A stretch of 36,839 bases of DNA from Actinomycetota bacterium (GCA_020438795.1 JAGQTY010000032.1:1-36839), one strand, 5' to 3'. Shown: positions 17,911-26,849, numbered from the stretch's first letter. Notes: a model not told the origin generated them from the letters alone. Numbers and translations are program-made.

Positions 17911-18588
17911 TCAGGGCAGGTCCTCGAAGGTCATGACCGCTGACCAGTACCGGTCGAAACAGTCGACGACGACTTCGGGAGTAAGAGCTCTCGTCCCGTA
18001 CTCGATGAGCACGTTTCCCAAATTGCTGAGGAACATCTGGATGGCGTGTCGGACCAGGCAGTAGGCGGGGGTCAGCGTCGCCAACGGTGGCGGCAGCGGG
18101 TCCGAAGCCTCTTGGTCGAGAAAAGGCGCGAGGCAAGAAGACCCCCGCAGTGTCACCTCTGGGTAAACGTAGGTCGGCCCCCAGGAATCCTCTGATGCGC
18201 TCTTCTTGACGGGCTGGTCGAGCCAGATACCGTAGTTATGTCCGGGCGGATCCGCCTGAGGAGGGGTGACTACTCCGACAGATCGCACACCTGCCACCTC
18301 GAACAGTACGATGGCCAACACGGGGGTACCCCACTGGAACATGCTGATCCAGTTGGATCCGCTGGTGTCCATGTCATCGGGGAATGGCGCCCACTGCAGT
18401 CCACCGATGGTCATCCACCGCTCCGGCAGCAGCCGGACGGTCGTGCCCTGCAGCTGCCTTCGCGCTATGTCCAAGGCAGTGGAATCGTCGCCTTGCTCAC
18501 CATGAAGGTCTTCGAACGCAACGTCGAGGAAGTCCCCTTGCCACGTCTCTCTCGGGTCGGTGATCTCGTACAGCAACTCCACATCCAT
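17911..18588 (-). CDS. standalone member of the second recurrent domain family
   Basis: This 225-residue protein aligns along most of its length with the C-terminal domains of the proteins at 30961 and 32405. Shared blocks are LLPERWMTIGGLQW against LIPDRWTVWGGLPW, VLAIVLFEVAGVRSVG against VLAMLHFQVAGVDSLG, the DPLPPPL stretch, and the final helices FLSNLGNVLIEYGT ... VVVDCFDRYWSAV. It lacks the N-terminal adaptor module those two carry. No catalytic residue is obvious. The conserved Trp and aliphatic positions suggest a compact binding domain. A leftward neighbour starts upstream at 19275. Confidence 0.75.
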   Translation of the reverse strand: MDVELLYEITDPRETWQGDFLDVAFEDLHGEQGDDSTALDIARRQLQGTTVRLLPERWMTIGGLQWAPFPDDMDTSGSNWISMFQWGTPVLAIVLFEVAGVRSVGVVTPPQADPPGHNYGIWLDQPVKKSASEDSWGPTYVYPEVTLRGSSCLAPFLDQEASDPLPPPLATLTPAYCLVRHAIQMFLSNLGNVLIEYGTRALTPEVVVDCFDRYWSAVMTFEDLP

Positions 18589-18708
18589 AGCACCACCGTA
18601 GACCAGCCGGGATGCTGATCGAGGCCAGATCCTACGAGGTGGACCAGTCCTGGATCACGCCAGCCAGACCAGCCCAGCGTCTGGCAGCTCGACAATGCCC
18701 GCCCTTCC

Positions 18709-19275
18709 TCACATGCCTCTGGCGGCCAGGAGTGCGGCGACATGATCGGGTTTGAAGATGACCACTTCCTCACTGGCGGGCAGCGACTCCACGAGTACAG
18801 GGCCGGTGGGTGACAGATCCTGCAGCCATGACAAGAACGGCGGGCCGACCTGGGCTCGCCACGGCCTACCGGGTTCCACGATCGTGAAGAGCTCGTAGTC
18901 TTCCGGTTGCAGGGCGCTCACCGGCGTGCCCAACAAGTCGACCATGTCGTCGCTGAGGGCCCCCTCGACGGCACGGTGCTGCAGCCTGGTGATCGTCCCC
19001 CAGATGGTAATCGTCATCTCAACGTTGTAGGTCCCATGGGGCAGACTCCAGCGCGACTTCCCGTCCAACTGGAAGTCCAAGGACTGCGGCCTGGGAATCC
19101 CGAGGATGTCGCCAACGCTCAACTTGTCTGCAGTGATCAGGGTTCCATCAGCCGACATAGTGTCACCATAGGCGCCAGCGCTCCTCGAGGCTCTTCCGGC
19201 AACTAGTAAGTTGCCGTTCTGCGCAAGAGCGTACTTGTTCAGGTCCGCGCAGGGGTCAACCGTCGGCTCGCCCAC
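18709..19275 (-). CDS. hypothetical protein
   Basis: This 188-residue protein, predicted mostly beta in the middle (TYNVEMTITIWGTITRL), ends in a helix (HVAALLAARGM). I do not recognise a family, and it is not visibly related to the two recurrent domains. The GTG at 19275 lies 10 bases after the stop of the repeat protein upstream and has no clear ribosome binding site, so it is probably translated by coupling. An internal ATG (MSADG) is an alternative start. Confidence 0.6.
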   Translation of the reverse strand: MGEPTVDPCADLNKYALAQNGNLLVAGRASRSAGAYGDTMSADGTLITADKLSVGDILGIPRPQSLDFQLDGKSRWSLPHGTYNVEMTITIWGTITRLQHRAVEGALSDDMVDLLGTPVSALQPEDYELFTIVEPGRPWRAQVGPPFLSWLQDLSPTGPVLVESLPASEEVVIFKPDHVAALLAARGM

Positions 19276-19285
19276 CTGACGAAAT

Positions 19286-20437
19286 TCAGATCAGGAGCTG
19301 CTTGCGGCATGCTCTGATCGCAGCCTGCAAGTCCGCACGGGCCCCGCCGCAGCGGTTCTCGACGAAGTCGAACGTCTCCCGGACTACGGCTTCCCAGTCC
19401 CCTTCCCACTCTCCTGTGGTGTCCATCGGCTCGGCGAGCGCTTGCCTGACGAACCGCTCGCCCTGCATTGGTGGAAACTCGTTGGGCCTGGAGATCATGA
19501 CCGCTCCCGCCGCAATGCGAACGCAATCATCATCGTCGCGAGCCAGATGGGTCACGATATCGGGTGGGGTCGCGTCCAGCTGCAGACATGCAAGCTTGTT
19601 CCTCACCACCTCGCATTCGTCGACGTTTCCCTCCCCGAATGGACCACACTCCCACGGGCCGACGGAGTCCTGCCGGACCCGATCCCGGATGAAGGCAGCC
19701 GACTGCTGCCGGTTCTGCCACGTCCCCCGTTCGGGTCCGCAGAAGTCGAGGAGGGCGCCCAGCACAGTTTCGGAGCATCGAGTTGTCGTCCATTCCCACA
19801 GCCCGGGCTGCATGAGTTCGTCGGCTATGTGTTCCTGCAGGAGGCTGGGCTCGTACCCGCCTAGCGTGGCCATGACGCGCGCTTGGTCACTCGCGTTCTC
19901 GTTGTGCATCACTGCCTGGCCGATCTGCGGATCGGTCGCGAGCTCCGTCAGCGTGCGCTCAGGCGTCGATGGGTTCAGCGCGACAAGAGCTCGGACACTC
20001 GCATCCGGGTCCTCCGCCAGAGATGCAAGCACACTGGCTGGCGTGGATCGATCCATGGCTGCGGCCAGGCGGTCCTCGGCCTGTCCAGACTCTGGGGTTG
20101 CCGGTGCCGAAGACTCAGGCTCCGGCTCAGGAACCACCGAGCTGGCATCACTATCGGCGACGACCCAACATGTCTCGGGGAGCCAAGCTGTGAGATCGGC
20201 GGCCGGGGCACTGTCGCAAACCACTAGTAGTGACCGGCCAGCACCGTGCACCGCCGCAAGCATGCGTACCGTCTCCGCATCGAGGTCTTGCGTCCGGGCG
20301 GCCACGACCAATGGGGGGCCTATAGGAGTCAGGTCGGCGATGTCCGCCGCTGTCGCCGGCTGCAGGGGCTTGGCAAGGCCCCGCTCGTGCGCGGCGTACC
20401 CAGCGAGGAATACCAGCTCCGTCGTTATCTCAGTCAT
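19286..20437 (-). CDS. adaptor-module protein with short LRV-type repeat region and shared C-terminal domain
   Basis: This is a 383-residue protein. Residues about 6-97 are a clear module copy (LVFLAGYAAHERGL, AAVHGAGR, LLVVCDS, AWLP). Residues about 125-180 hold two or three LRV-type repeats (STPASVLASLAEDPDASVRALVALNP). The C-terminal part (about 285-375) matches the ends of the two big LRV proteins at 22302 and 24939: TPPDIVTHLARDDDDCVRIA corresponds to TPPDVIDRLAADPDPIVRLI, followed by VM.xRP and a Trp/Asp/Glu-rich stretch. So it is a short-repeat version of the same design. GGGAG six bases upstream supports the ATG. The gene at 19275 follows it in the same direction. Confidence 0.8.
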   Translation of the reverse strand: MTEITTELVFLAGYAAHERGLAKPLQPATAADIADLTPIGPPLVVAARTQDLDAETVRMLAAVHGAGRSLLVVCDSAPAADLTAWLPETCWVVADSDASSVVPEPEPESSAPATPESGQAEDRLAAAMDRSTPASVLASLAEDPDASVRALVALNPSTPERTLTELATDPQIGQAVMHNENASDQARVMATLGGYEPSLLQEHIADELMQPGLWEWTTTRCSETVLGALLDFCGPERGTWQNRQQSAAFIRDRVRQDSVGPWECGPFGEGNVDECEVVRNKLACLQLDATPPDIVTHLARDDDDCVRIAAGAVMISRPNEFPPMQGERFVRQALAEPMDTTGEWEGDWEAVVRETFDFVENRCGGARADLQAAIRACRKQLLI

Positions 20438-20594
20438 CGCGACTCCCGTCGGCTGAACCTATTCCTACATCATGTGAAGGGCACGATGCCCGGTTGGTTG
20501 GGCGCCCCCGGCGTTGCCCTGTCCAGGCCTGGCACGACCATTCCTATTCCAATCGGAACAGCGAAAGCCGCCGCTCTAGGCAGCTATCGACTGC

Positions 20595-20870
20595 CTACTG
20601 TCCGTTCTGTTCGATTGCGGCTTTGTTCAAGTCAGCCCATGAGGCGAACTCAGAATCGGCGGGAAGCTCCACGGATTCCAGCAGAATCCCATAAGCCTCC
20701 TCGATGAAGCCTTTGGCAGAGTCGCCAAGCTCACCGACAAGACCAGACTGTGCGGCATAAGCAAGCGGCATACCCAGATCGCAGTAGTTCACGACCTCTT
20801 TCCAAGATTCCTCATTCTTGACGGCAAACCACGCCTGACCTACGACTCGTTCTTTGTCTATATATTGCAT
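20595..20870 (-). CDS. small hypothetical protein, lower GC
   Basis: This 91-residue, mainly helical acidic protein begins MQYIDKERVV and ends DLNKAAIEQNGQ. I chose the ATG at 20870 because GGAG stands ahead of it. Its codons look visibly less G/C-rich at third positions than the neighbours (for example AAA, GAA and ATT use), which fits a recent arrival. It could be a small immunity-type protein, but no family is recognised. Confidence 0.5.
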   Translation of the reverse strand: MQYIDKERVVGQAWFAVKNEESWKEVVNYCDLGMPLAYAAQSGLVGELGDSAKGFIEEAYGILLESVELPADSEFASWADLNKAAIEQNGQ

Positions 20871-21092
20871 CCCGACTCCAGCCCTCAACTACTCCGACGC
20901 CCTGATGATTACTCTATGAGTACCCTCCGACACATTGCGCGTTGAGTGCTCCAGGCGTCCGGCCGAGCTCTGGTTGCGCTTCGTGTCGTGGGCTGCGCGT
21001 AGGGTAACGGTATGAGCGTCTGAAGGCGGGAGTGGATCAGTCAAGGTCCCCTTTGATCGATGCACCAGCCGAACGTGGGGAGGTGTCGCAAC
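20871..21092. promoter_or_regulatory. divergent intergenic region
   Basis: These 222 bases separate the start of the small leftward gene from the rightward zinc-ribbon/membrane operon and should hold promoters for both. GGGGAGG nine bases before 21093 is the rightward ribosome binding site. No clear hexamer pair was picked out. Confidence 0.35.
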
Positions 21093-21446
21093 ATGAGTCC
21101 TCAGTACGTGCACATGCTCAGTGCGACGCGTGGAGCTGCAGTCGGCATTCTCATCGGTCTCATCCTGCTGGCGTTGTTCGCCGGGGAGTGGCAGTGGTGG
21201 TGGTCTCTGGTGAGCATCGGCGTCGGCATCGTCGGCTTCCTCGCCAGCAGGGAACTCAATGGCGTGCGGCAGGATATCGCTGACACAGGCAACACCTGGG
21301 GTATCGAAGGCCTGTCAAGCACCGGCCCTGAAGCGAAACCAGTCCCGTCCCACACCGCAACAGCCGGGCAGCGTTGCTGGCGCTGCCACGCGCAACTGTC
21401 CGGCGGAGAGCAGTTCTGCACCCAGTGTGGTGTGTCGTTGTTCTGA
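21093..21446 (+). CDS. membrane-anchored zinc-ribbon protein
   Basis: This is a 117-residue protein. Two adjacent hydrophobic segments (about residues 15-32, ILIGLILLALFAG, and 36-52, Trp-rich then VGIVGFLA) form a hairpin in the membrane. A cytoplasmic tail ends in a double-CxxC zinc ribbon (CWRC ... CTQC). The frame is open from 21060, but GGGGAGG nine bases before the ATG at 21093 fixes the start. The tiny membrane gene at 21462 follows after 15 bases. The zinc ribbon resembles that at the end of the module protein at 11491, so a shared type of partner is conceivable. Confidence 0.72.
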   Translation: MSPQYVHMLSATRGAAVGILIGLILLALFAGEWQWWWSLVSIGVGIVGFLASRELNGVRQDIADTGNTWGIEGLSSTGPEAKPVPSHTATAGQRCWRCHAQLSGGEQFCTQCGVSLF

Positions 21447-21461
21447 AAGGAGTAGACCGCC

Positions 21462-21629
21462 ATGGATTTCATAGGCACCGTTCTGGCTGGCACGATCACC
21501 CTCATCGTCTTCGTCATCCTGGTGGTATTCCTGTTCACCAACGCAGGGTTCTTCGCCTTCATCGGCGGGCTCGGGCTGGTTGGCGCCATACTCGGCTACT
21601 GGCACGGCCGGACCATCACGCGTCAGTGA
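21462..21629 (+). CDS. small two-helix membrane protein (55 aa)
   Basis: The ATG at 21462 has AAAGGAG nine bases upstream and opens a 55-residue frame, MDFIGTVLAG to GRTITRQ. It contains two hydrophobic helices (TLIVFVILVVFLF and FIGGLGLVGAILGY) separated by a short turn, with a basic C-terminus. It lies between the membrane zinc-ribbon gene and the gene at 21626, which overlaps its stop. By size and layout it could be a membrane anchor or a small effector. No family is recognised. Confidence 0.65.
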   Translation: MDFIGTVLAGTITLIVFVILVVFLFTNAGFFAFIGGLGLVGAILGYWHGRTITRQ

Positions 21630-22162
21630 ATGACATGCCCCCTAGCCACTCGCTCACCGAGGGGATGAATACCGAATGGCCTGACGGAGATAGCTACACG
21701 CAGTACAACACCACGCAGTACTGGGGAGGCAGCGATGGAGGGGCTGGCGCCCCTGCTGCTATACCGATTCGTGTGGCGAATGTTGGAACGATAGGTGTCA
21801 TTACCGATTGGGAGGGGTTCTCGCATCTTCACGGCGAATGGATCAGCCTCTCCACGGCGGAGCTGATCTTGAAGAAGCTGGGAGTCCAAGACGAGGAGTT
21901 CTGCGACACGAGGCACTTCGCCATACCCGCATACTCCACTTCGAGATTCACGGGTGACCAGCGACTCCAAGGGCTGCCGGCAGAACTCGGCCGCGCAACG
22001 CTAGCAGGAAGGTTCGTCGAAGCAGCGATCGCGAACTTCCTTGAGTACGTTGGCTACGCGTTGCTGCAACCCGGCACAGCGCGTCTGACACCACAGGTCA
22101 CGGCCAGGGCCTTCGAAGAATACTGGGCAGCAATCACCACACCGGACCCGACCAAGAGCTGA
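21626..22162 (+). CDS. standalone member of the second recurrent domain family
   Basis: This protein has about 178 residues. The C-terminal helices (FLEYVGYALLQPGTARLTPQ, then AFEEYWAAIT) match those of the protein at 17911 (FLSNLGNVLIEYGTRALTPE, FDRYWSAVMT). The strand VANVGTIGVI matches VAGVRSVGVV. It is shorter than its relatives at the N-terminus. The start is uncertain: a GTG at 21626 overlaps the preceding stop (GTGA), and ATGs at 21635 and 21665 are alternatives. None has a strong ribosome binding site, which favours coupling. It forms an operon with the two small membrane genes. Confidence 0.65.
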   Translation: MNDMPPSHSLTEGMNTEWPDGDSYTQYNTTQYWGGSDGGAGAPAAIPIRVANVGTIGVITDWEGFSHLHGEWISLSTAELILKKLGVQDEEFCDTRHFAIPAYSTSRFTGDQRLQGLPAELGRATLAGRFVEAAIANFLEYVGYALLQPGTARLTPQVTARAFEEYWAAITTPDPTKS

Positions 22163-22205
22163 CGAATCATCGACAGCTGGTCCCACTAGCGGAACTCGCC
22201 AATCC

Positions 22206-22227
22206 GGCAAGCTGACCCCAGCTTGCC
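22206..22227. terminator. perfect 9-bp hairpin between convergent genes
   Basis: GGCAAGCTG (22206-22214) pairs perfectly with CAGCTTGCC (22219-22227) around a 4-base loop. It lies between the rightward operon ending at 22162 and the leftward repeat gene ending at 22302, the expected place for a bidirectional terminator. No T-run follows on either strand. Confidence 0.6.
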
Positions 22228-22301
22228 CCTCAGTCGACTTCGTTCACCGCAACGACTCGTCCCAACAGGACGCTCACCAGCCGGGCAGCCACCTGAAGTT
22301 C

Positions 22302-24737
22302 CTAGGTGATTTCTGCGCGGACCGAGGCCGGGCACCCAGGGTCGGACACGATGTCATCGACGACTTTGGCGCTGTCATCCCAGTCGTCCTCGGGTTCTTC
22401 TGTCATGGCGTCGTGCACACATGAGCGCATCAACGCCTCCGCCCGCTCATCGCTGAACTCGGGCCGCCGCAGCATCACTGAGCCGACGATGAGGCGGACG
22501 ATGGGATCGGGGTCGGCGGCAAGTCGGTCGATGACATCCGGCGGGGTTGCCGGGTTCTCCAGGCAGGCTCGCTTGCAGTCACCCTCGTACTCATCTGCCC
22601 ATGAGCCTTGGGAGAGGCACTTTTCCGCCATATGGCGAATGAGCCCGGCTGACAGGTGAGAGCAGCTCCACAGGTGGATGGGGGGCCAGTCCTCCTGGTC
22701 GACGAATTTCTTCAGCAGTGGTTCGGGCCACTCCTCACATCCTTGTATTTGCCAGTCCCACGAATCCGGCGGCCCAGAACCCTCCTCGAAGCGGCCGTGC
22801 TCAAGGGCCCATAGGCGAAGTTCGAGTGGCGCGGTCGGGTTCTTGCAGATGATCCAACTGAAGGGTTCGCCGGTGAGCGACCGCAGCACATCAGTCGGAG
22901 CGTTCGGGTGCAGCGCAAGCTCGTAGTATTTCCACGGCCTATCCGAGGTCTTGCTGATCACCCGTAACGCCTCGGCTGGGGTGTTCGGGTTGCACAGCAG
23001 AGCGGTCTGGACATCTCCAACCTGATCGTTCGCCAGCTTGGTGAGATCAGGTGGCCGGGTGTTCTGGTTCGCGGCGACTGCCTCGCGGACGTCCTCGTTC
23101 AGGTCACCAGCCAAGATGGCAAGCCTTTGCGCTGGCGTCGCCGAGTGCCTGGCCGCCTCCGTTCGTACCTGCTCGTCTGCGCTTTGTGCCATGGCAACGA
23201 ACGCATCGGCTGGAGTATCCGGGGATGCGGTGAGCCTCCCTGCCGCCACTCGAGCCGTATCAGCGTCGCCCACTAGCGGCACCAGAGCATCGAGTGGAGT
23301 GCCTTCGTTTCCTGCAGCCACAGCACGAACCCTGGTCATTGAGTCTTGTGCAAGGGCAGCCAGCGCTGCCGGGGGTGTTCCCCGGTTCCCCGCAACGGAT
23401 AGCCGTACTTCTTCGTCGGGGTCTTTGGCCAGACCTGTGAGGGCCGCTGCTGGCATACTGCGATTGCCGGCAGCCTTCCCACGAATGTGGGCCTCTGAAT
23501 CCTGCGCCAACCTGACAAGAGCCTCAGCTGGTGTAGCGCGCTGTCCGGCAGCCAACCCTCGAATCTCGGCTTCAGTGTCTTCCGCCAATACGGCGAGTAC
23601 TCCGGGTGGTGTGCCTGGATTCCCTGCAACCAGCCGTCGCACGGCCACATCCGGATCACTGGCCAAGACTGCAAGAGCCTCTGCTGGTGTACCGCGCTGT
23701 CCGGCAGCCAACCCTCGAATCTCGGCTTCAGTGTCTTCCGCCAACACGGCGAGTACTCCGGGTGGTGTGCCTGGATTCCCTGCAACCAGCCGTCGCACGG
23801 CCACATCCGGATCGCTGGCCAGGACAGCAAGCGCCTCCGGTGACGCTCGCAACACCTGCGCGGCTAGCCGTCGCGTCTCAGCATCGGTGTCTTGGCTAAG
23901 TGCGGCGAGTAGTTCTGGCGGTGTGCCTGGATTCCCTGCAACCAGCCGTCGCACCGCCTCGTCGGGGTTACTGGTCAGGGTGGCGAGGGCGGCCGGTGCC
24001 GTGTGGGGATTTGCCGCAGCCTGCTTCCACACTCTGGCTTCTGAATCCTGCACCAGACTCGCGAGCACTTGGGGAGACGTGCTCGGATTGCTGGCGACTG
24101 CCCGCCGGGTCCGGGGGCTGGTGTTTTGCGCCAGTTCGGCAAGGGCGGTGGGCGGTGTGCTTGGGTTTCCTGCCGTTAGGCGCTGGATCTTCGCGACGGG
24201 GTCCTTTGCCAGTGCGGCGAGATCATCCGGTGGCGTAGCCGGGTCCTCGGCGGCCTCCTGTCGGATCCGCTCGTCAGGGTGGTCCGCAATGGCGACGGAG
24301 GCCCTGAGTGGGGGGTCGTTGTTGTCAGCGAACCCTCCCATTGGCTGCTCCCGCGCCTGTTCTGCCAGGGAGGCAGGAGCCGGGTGGACGCTCACTTCTC
24401 GCGTAGCACTGCCGGGCGTATCGAGGCGCTCCTGTGCAGAACTGTTGACTTCGACAACGTCGAGGCTGTGCCAACAGCGGCTCGGCAGCCACGCGTGAAT
24501 CGCCTCGTCTGGGGTGGTGTCGGTGACGATGAGGACGTCGCGGCCGGCGCCGTGCACCGCTGCGAGTCTCTGTACCGCGTCGCTTGTGAGGTCAGCAGCT
24601 GAGACCGCCACCACGACCGCCGAACCCGATGGCGTCAATGCGGTGAGCTCGTCCAGATCACTGATGACGGTGGGCTGGTGCCATCCCCGTTCCTGAGCGG
24701 CGGCCCCGGCGGCGAACAGGAGGCCTTGGTCGCGCAT
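22302..24737 (-). CDS. large adaptor-module protein with about 17 LRV-type repeats
   Basis: This is an 811-residue protein. The module lies at about 3-95 (LLFAAGAAAQERGW, AAVHGAGR, VLIVTD, AWLP). A linker runs to about 135. About 17 repeats of 26 residues follow to about 620 (NPGTPPGVLAVLAEDTEAEI pattern; LRV/HEAT-like, forming a right-handed helical solenoid). A unique C-terminal domain of about 190 residues is Trp-rich (WICKNP, WALEHGRFEE, WSCSHLSAG). That domain recurs in the neighbour at 24939 and, in part, at 19286. GAGGGGG precedes the ATG. Two adjacent repeats are almost identical at DNA level, showing recent repeat duplication. I infer a recognition solenoid joined to an adaptor; no enzyme motif is present. 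Confidence 0.87.
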   Translation of the reverse strand: MRDQGLLFAAGAAAQERGWHQPTVISDLDELTALTPSGSAVVVAVSAADLTSDAVQRLAAVHGAGRDVLIVTDTTPDEAIHAWLPSRCWHSLDVVEVNSSAQERLDTPGSATREVSVHPAPASLAEQAREQPMGGFADNNDPPLRASVAIADHPDERIRQEAAEDPATPPDDLAALAKDPVAKIQRLTAGNPSTPPTALAELAQNTSPRTRRAVASNPSTSPQVLASLVQDSEARVWKQAAANPHTAPAALATLTSNPDEAVRRLVAGNPGTPPELLAALSQDTDAETRRLAAQVLRASPEALAVLASDPDVAVRRLVAGNPGTPPGVLAVLAEDTEAEIRGLAAGQRGTPAEALAVLASDPDVAVRRLVAGNPGTPPGVLAVLAEDTEAEIRGLAAGQRATPAEALVRLAQDSEAHIRGKAAGNRSMPAAALTGLAKDPDEEVRLSVAGNRGTPPAALAALAQDSMTRVRAVAAGNEGTPLDALVPLVGDADTARVAAGRLTASPDTPADAFVAMAQSADEQVRTEAARHSATPAQRLAILAGDLNEDVREAVAANQNTRPPDLTKLANDQVGDVQTALLCNPNTPAEALRVISKTSDRPWKYYELALHPNAPTDVLRSLTGEPFSWIICKNPTAPLELRLWALEHGRFEEGSGPPDSWDWQIQGCEEWPEPLLKKFVDQEDWPPIHLWSCSHLSAGLIRHMAEKCLSQGSWADEYEGDCKRACLENPATPPDVIDRLAADPDPIVRLIVGSVMLRRPEFSDERAEALMRSCVHDAMTEEPEDDWDDSAKVVDDIVSDPGCPASVRAEIT
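23521..23832 (-). repeat. 156-bp intragenic tandem duplication (two units)
   Basis: The stretch 23521-23676 is repeated almost base for base at 23677-23832 (for example the shared run from GCCTC, TGCTGGTGTA through TCCGGATC). Each unit is 52 codons, exactly two 26-residue LRV repeats, so the frame is kept. The near-identity at third codon positions points to a recent event. Confidence 0.8.
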
Positions 24738-24803
24738 CAGCCCACCCCCTCATCTCGTCGTGATGCTGCCGAAATGGTGGCATAGCCTCCCGACACACGC
24801 CCG

Positions 24804-24825
24804 CCGAGCCACTCCCCTGGCTCGG
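24804..24825. promoter_or_regulatory. 8-bp inverted repeat 67 bases upstream of the 24737 start
   Basis: CCGAGCCA (24804-24811) and TGGCTCGG (24818-24825) flank the loop CTCCCC. The same element occurs at 26916-26937, at exactly the same distance from the start of the paralogous gene. Conserved position upstream of a start suggests an operator or leader hairpin, not a terminator. A TATGCC between it and the gene could be a -10. Confidence 0.5.
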
Positions 24826-24938
24826 ACCGGTCGAAGCCCCACGGGCTCGAGGAGCGAGTGTGTGGCCGAGGTGGGCCGGTTGTGTTTCCACGCCGAGACC
24901 GTGGGAGGGTTGTGGCCGGTAGATGGGGGGGCGCGTGG

Positions 24939-26849
24939 TCAGTGCGCGGAACTCTGGTCCGATACTTCTGCGCGTACCGAGGCCGGGCAGTTGGGGTCGG
25001 ACAGGATGTCATCGACGACTTTGCCGCTGTCATCCCAGGTGTACTCTTCGGGTTCTTCTGTCATGGCGTCGTGCACACATGAGCGCATCAACGCCTCTGC
25101 TCGCTCATCGCTGAACTCGGGCCGCCGCAGCATCACTGAGCCGACGATGAGGCGGACGATAGGATCTGGGTCGGCGGCAAGTTGGTCGATGACATCCGGC
25201 GGAGTTGCCGGGTTCTCCAGGCAGGCGCGCTTGCAGTCACCCTCGTAGTCATCTGCCCATGAGCCTTGGGAAAGGCACCTTTCCGCCATGTAGCGAATGA
25301 ACCCGGCTGACAGGTGAGAGGAACTCCACAGGGCAGAGGGAGGCCAGTCCTCCTGGTCGAGCAGCTTCTTCAGCAGCGGTTCGGGCCACTTCTCGCACCC
25401 TTCTATCTGCCAACTCCACCAGAACGGTACCCCGGAGTCTTCCTCAAAGCGGCCGTGCTCGAAAGCCCACAGGCGAAGCTCCAACGGGGCGGCGGGGTTC
25501 TTGCAGATCACCCAACTGAAGGGTTCGCCGGTGAGCGAACGCAGCACATCAGTTGGCGTGTTCGGGTGCAGTGCAAGCTGGTAGTAGTTCCATTTATCCT
25601 TGAAGTCGCCTCGGCTGATTAGCTGCAACGCCTCGCCGGGAGTATTCGGGTTCTCGAGCAGTGCATCGTGTGTATCCGGATTCTGAGCCAGGCTCAACAA
25701 CACCTCCGGTGGGCACTCCGGATCCCTCGCGACTGCTGTGCGAACGCTTTCAGATTCATCCTGGGCAAGCGACTCAAGAACACGTGGCGGCCTCGCCGGA
25801 TTCCCTGCAACGGAAATCCGCACCTGCTCGTCGGGGTCTTGCGACAGTACGGCGAGCACCTCAGGCGGTGTGCCTGGATTCCCTGCAGCCAGCCGTCGCA
25901 CGGCCACATCCGGATCACTGGCCTGGACAGTAAGAGCGTCCGGTGACGTCCGCAACGCTTGCGTGGCTAGCCGTCGAATCTCACCATCGGCGTCTTGAGC
26001 GAGAGCGGCGAGTGCATCTGGCGGCGTGCCTGGATTCACTGCAGCCAGCCGTCGCGTCGCAGCATCGGCGTCTTCAGCAAGAGCGGCGAGTGCATCCGGC
26101 GGCGTGCCAGGATTGCCTGCAGCCAGCCATCGCACGGCCTCGTCGGGGTCACTGGCCAGGGTGGCGAGAGTGGCCGGCGCCGTGTGGGGATTTGCGGCAG
26201 CCTGCTTCGAGGCTCTGGCTTCTGGATCTTCGACAACTGCACTACGAACCGTTTCGGACTTATCGTGGGCCAGCAGCTCAAGAGCAGCTGGTGGTGCCGC
26301 CGGATTCGCCGCGACCGCGGTACGAACAGGTTCCATAATGTCGTGGGCTAGCCGCTCAAGGGCGGTTGGCGGTGTCGCCGGATTCGCCGCAACCACGCGC
26401 CGGATGCCAGGGGAACCGTCTTGCGCGAGCGCCGTGAGGAGTTTTGGTGGTGAGTCGGCAGCCCGAGCCGCACGATAACGCGCCAATCTATCTGGGTTCC
26501 GTGTTGTCGCCTCGAGGACATCACCTGATGCATCGACGGGCTCCTCAGCATGGCTGTTGTCGTCGTCGCGGTTGACAACGTGCCAACATCGTTCCGGTAG
26601 CCAGGCGAGCACTGACTCCTCGGGGAAAGTCTCGGTGACGATGAGGACGTCTCGGCCAGCACCGTGCACCGCCGCGAGTCTCTGTACCGCGTCGCTGGTG
26701 AGGTTGGCGGCTGATACGGCTACGACCACTGCTGGGCCGGCCGGCGTCAATGTGGTGAGCTCGTCCAGATCACTGATGACGGTGGGCTGGTTCCATCCCC
26801 GTTCTTGGGCTGCGGCACCGGCTGCGAACAGGAGGTCTTGTTCGCGCAT
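24939..26849 (-). CDS. large adaptor-module protein with about 12 LRV-type repeats (paralogue)
   Basis: This 636-residue protein has the same order as its neighbour: module 3-95 (LLFAAGAAAQERGW, AAVHGAGR, AWLP), linker, 26-residue LRV-type repeats to about 440, then the Trp-rich C-terminal domain. The module and C-terminal domain are nearly identical to those of the 811-residue protein. The repeats are fewer and include distinct types (NPAAPPAALELLAHDKSETV). The frame is open to 26924, but GGGGG upstream of the ATG at 26849 and the paralogue's start fix it there. The last residues (SDQSSAH) differ from the paralogue, so the duplication boundary is near the stop. Variable repeats between constant ends suggest selection for changing recognition. 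Confidence 0.85.
   Translation of the reverse strand: MREQDLLFAAGAAAQERGWNQPTVISDLDELTTLTPAGPAVVVAVSAANLTSDAVQRLAAVHGAGRDVLIVTETFPEESVLAWLPERCWHVVNRDDDNSHAEEPVDASGDVLEATTRNPDRLARYRAARAADSPPKLLTALAQDGSPGIRRVVAANPATPPTALERLAHDIMEPVRTAVAANPAAPPAALELLAHDKSETVRSAVVEDPEARASKQAAANPHTAPATLATLASDPDEAVRWLAAGNPGTPPDALAALAEDADAATRRLAAVNPGTPPDALAALAQDADGEIRRLATQALRTSPDALTVQASDPDVAVRRLAAGNPGTPPEVLAVLSQDPDEQVRISVAGNPARPPRVLESLAQDESESVRTAVARDPECPPEVLLSLAQNPDTHDALLENPNTPGEALQLISRGDFKDKWNYYQLALHPNTPTDVLRSLTGEPFSWVICKNPAAPLELRLWAFEHGRFEEDSGVPFWWSWQIEGCEKWPEPLLKKLLDQEDWPPSALWSSSHLSAGFIRYMAERCLSQGSWADDYEGDCKRACLENPATPPDVIDQLAADPDPIVRLIVGSVMLRRPEFSDERAEALMRSCVHDAMTEEPEEYTWDDSGKVVDDILSDPNCPASVRAEVSDQSSAH

Noticed and set aside
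19302..20456. Plus-strand frame (384 aa) opposite the module protein at 19286
   Set aside because: It is a Ser/Arg-rich shadow. The minus strand has the module, the repeats and a good ribosome binding site.
23400..24100. CRISPR-like periodic repeats
   Set aside because: The period is 78 bases and in frame, and the repeats are degenerate and coding (LRV repeats). There are no unique spacers of constant length.
23038..24498. Plus-strand frame (486 aa) opposite the LRV gene
   Set aside because: It is repetitive only because the LRV repeats lie on the other strand. The composition is Ala/Ser/Arg with no folding pattern.
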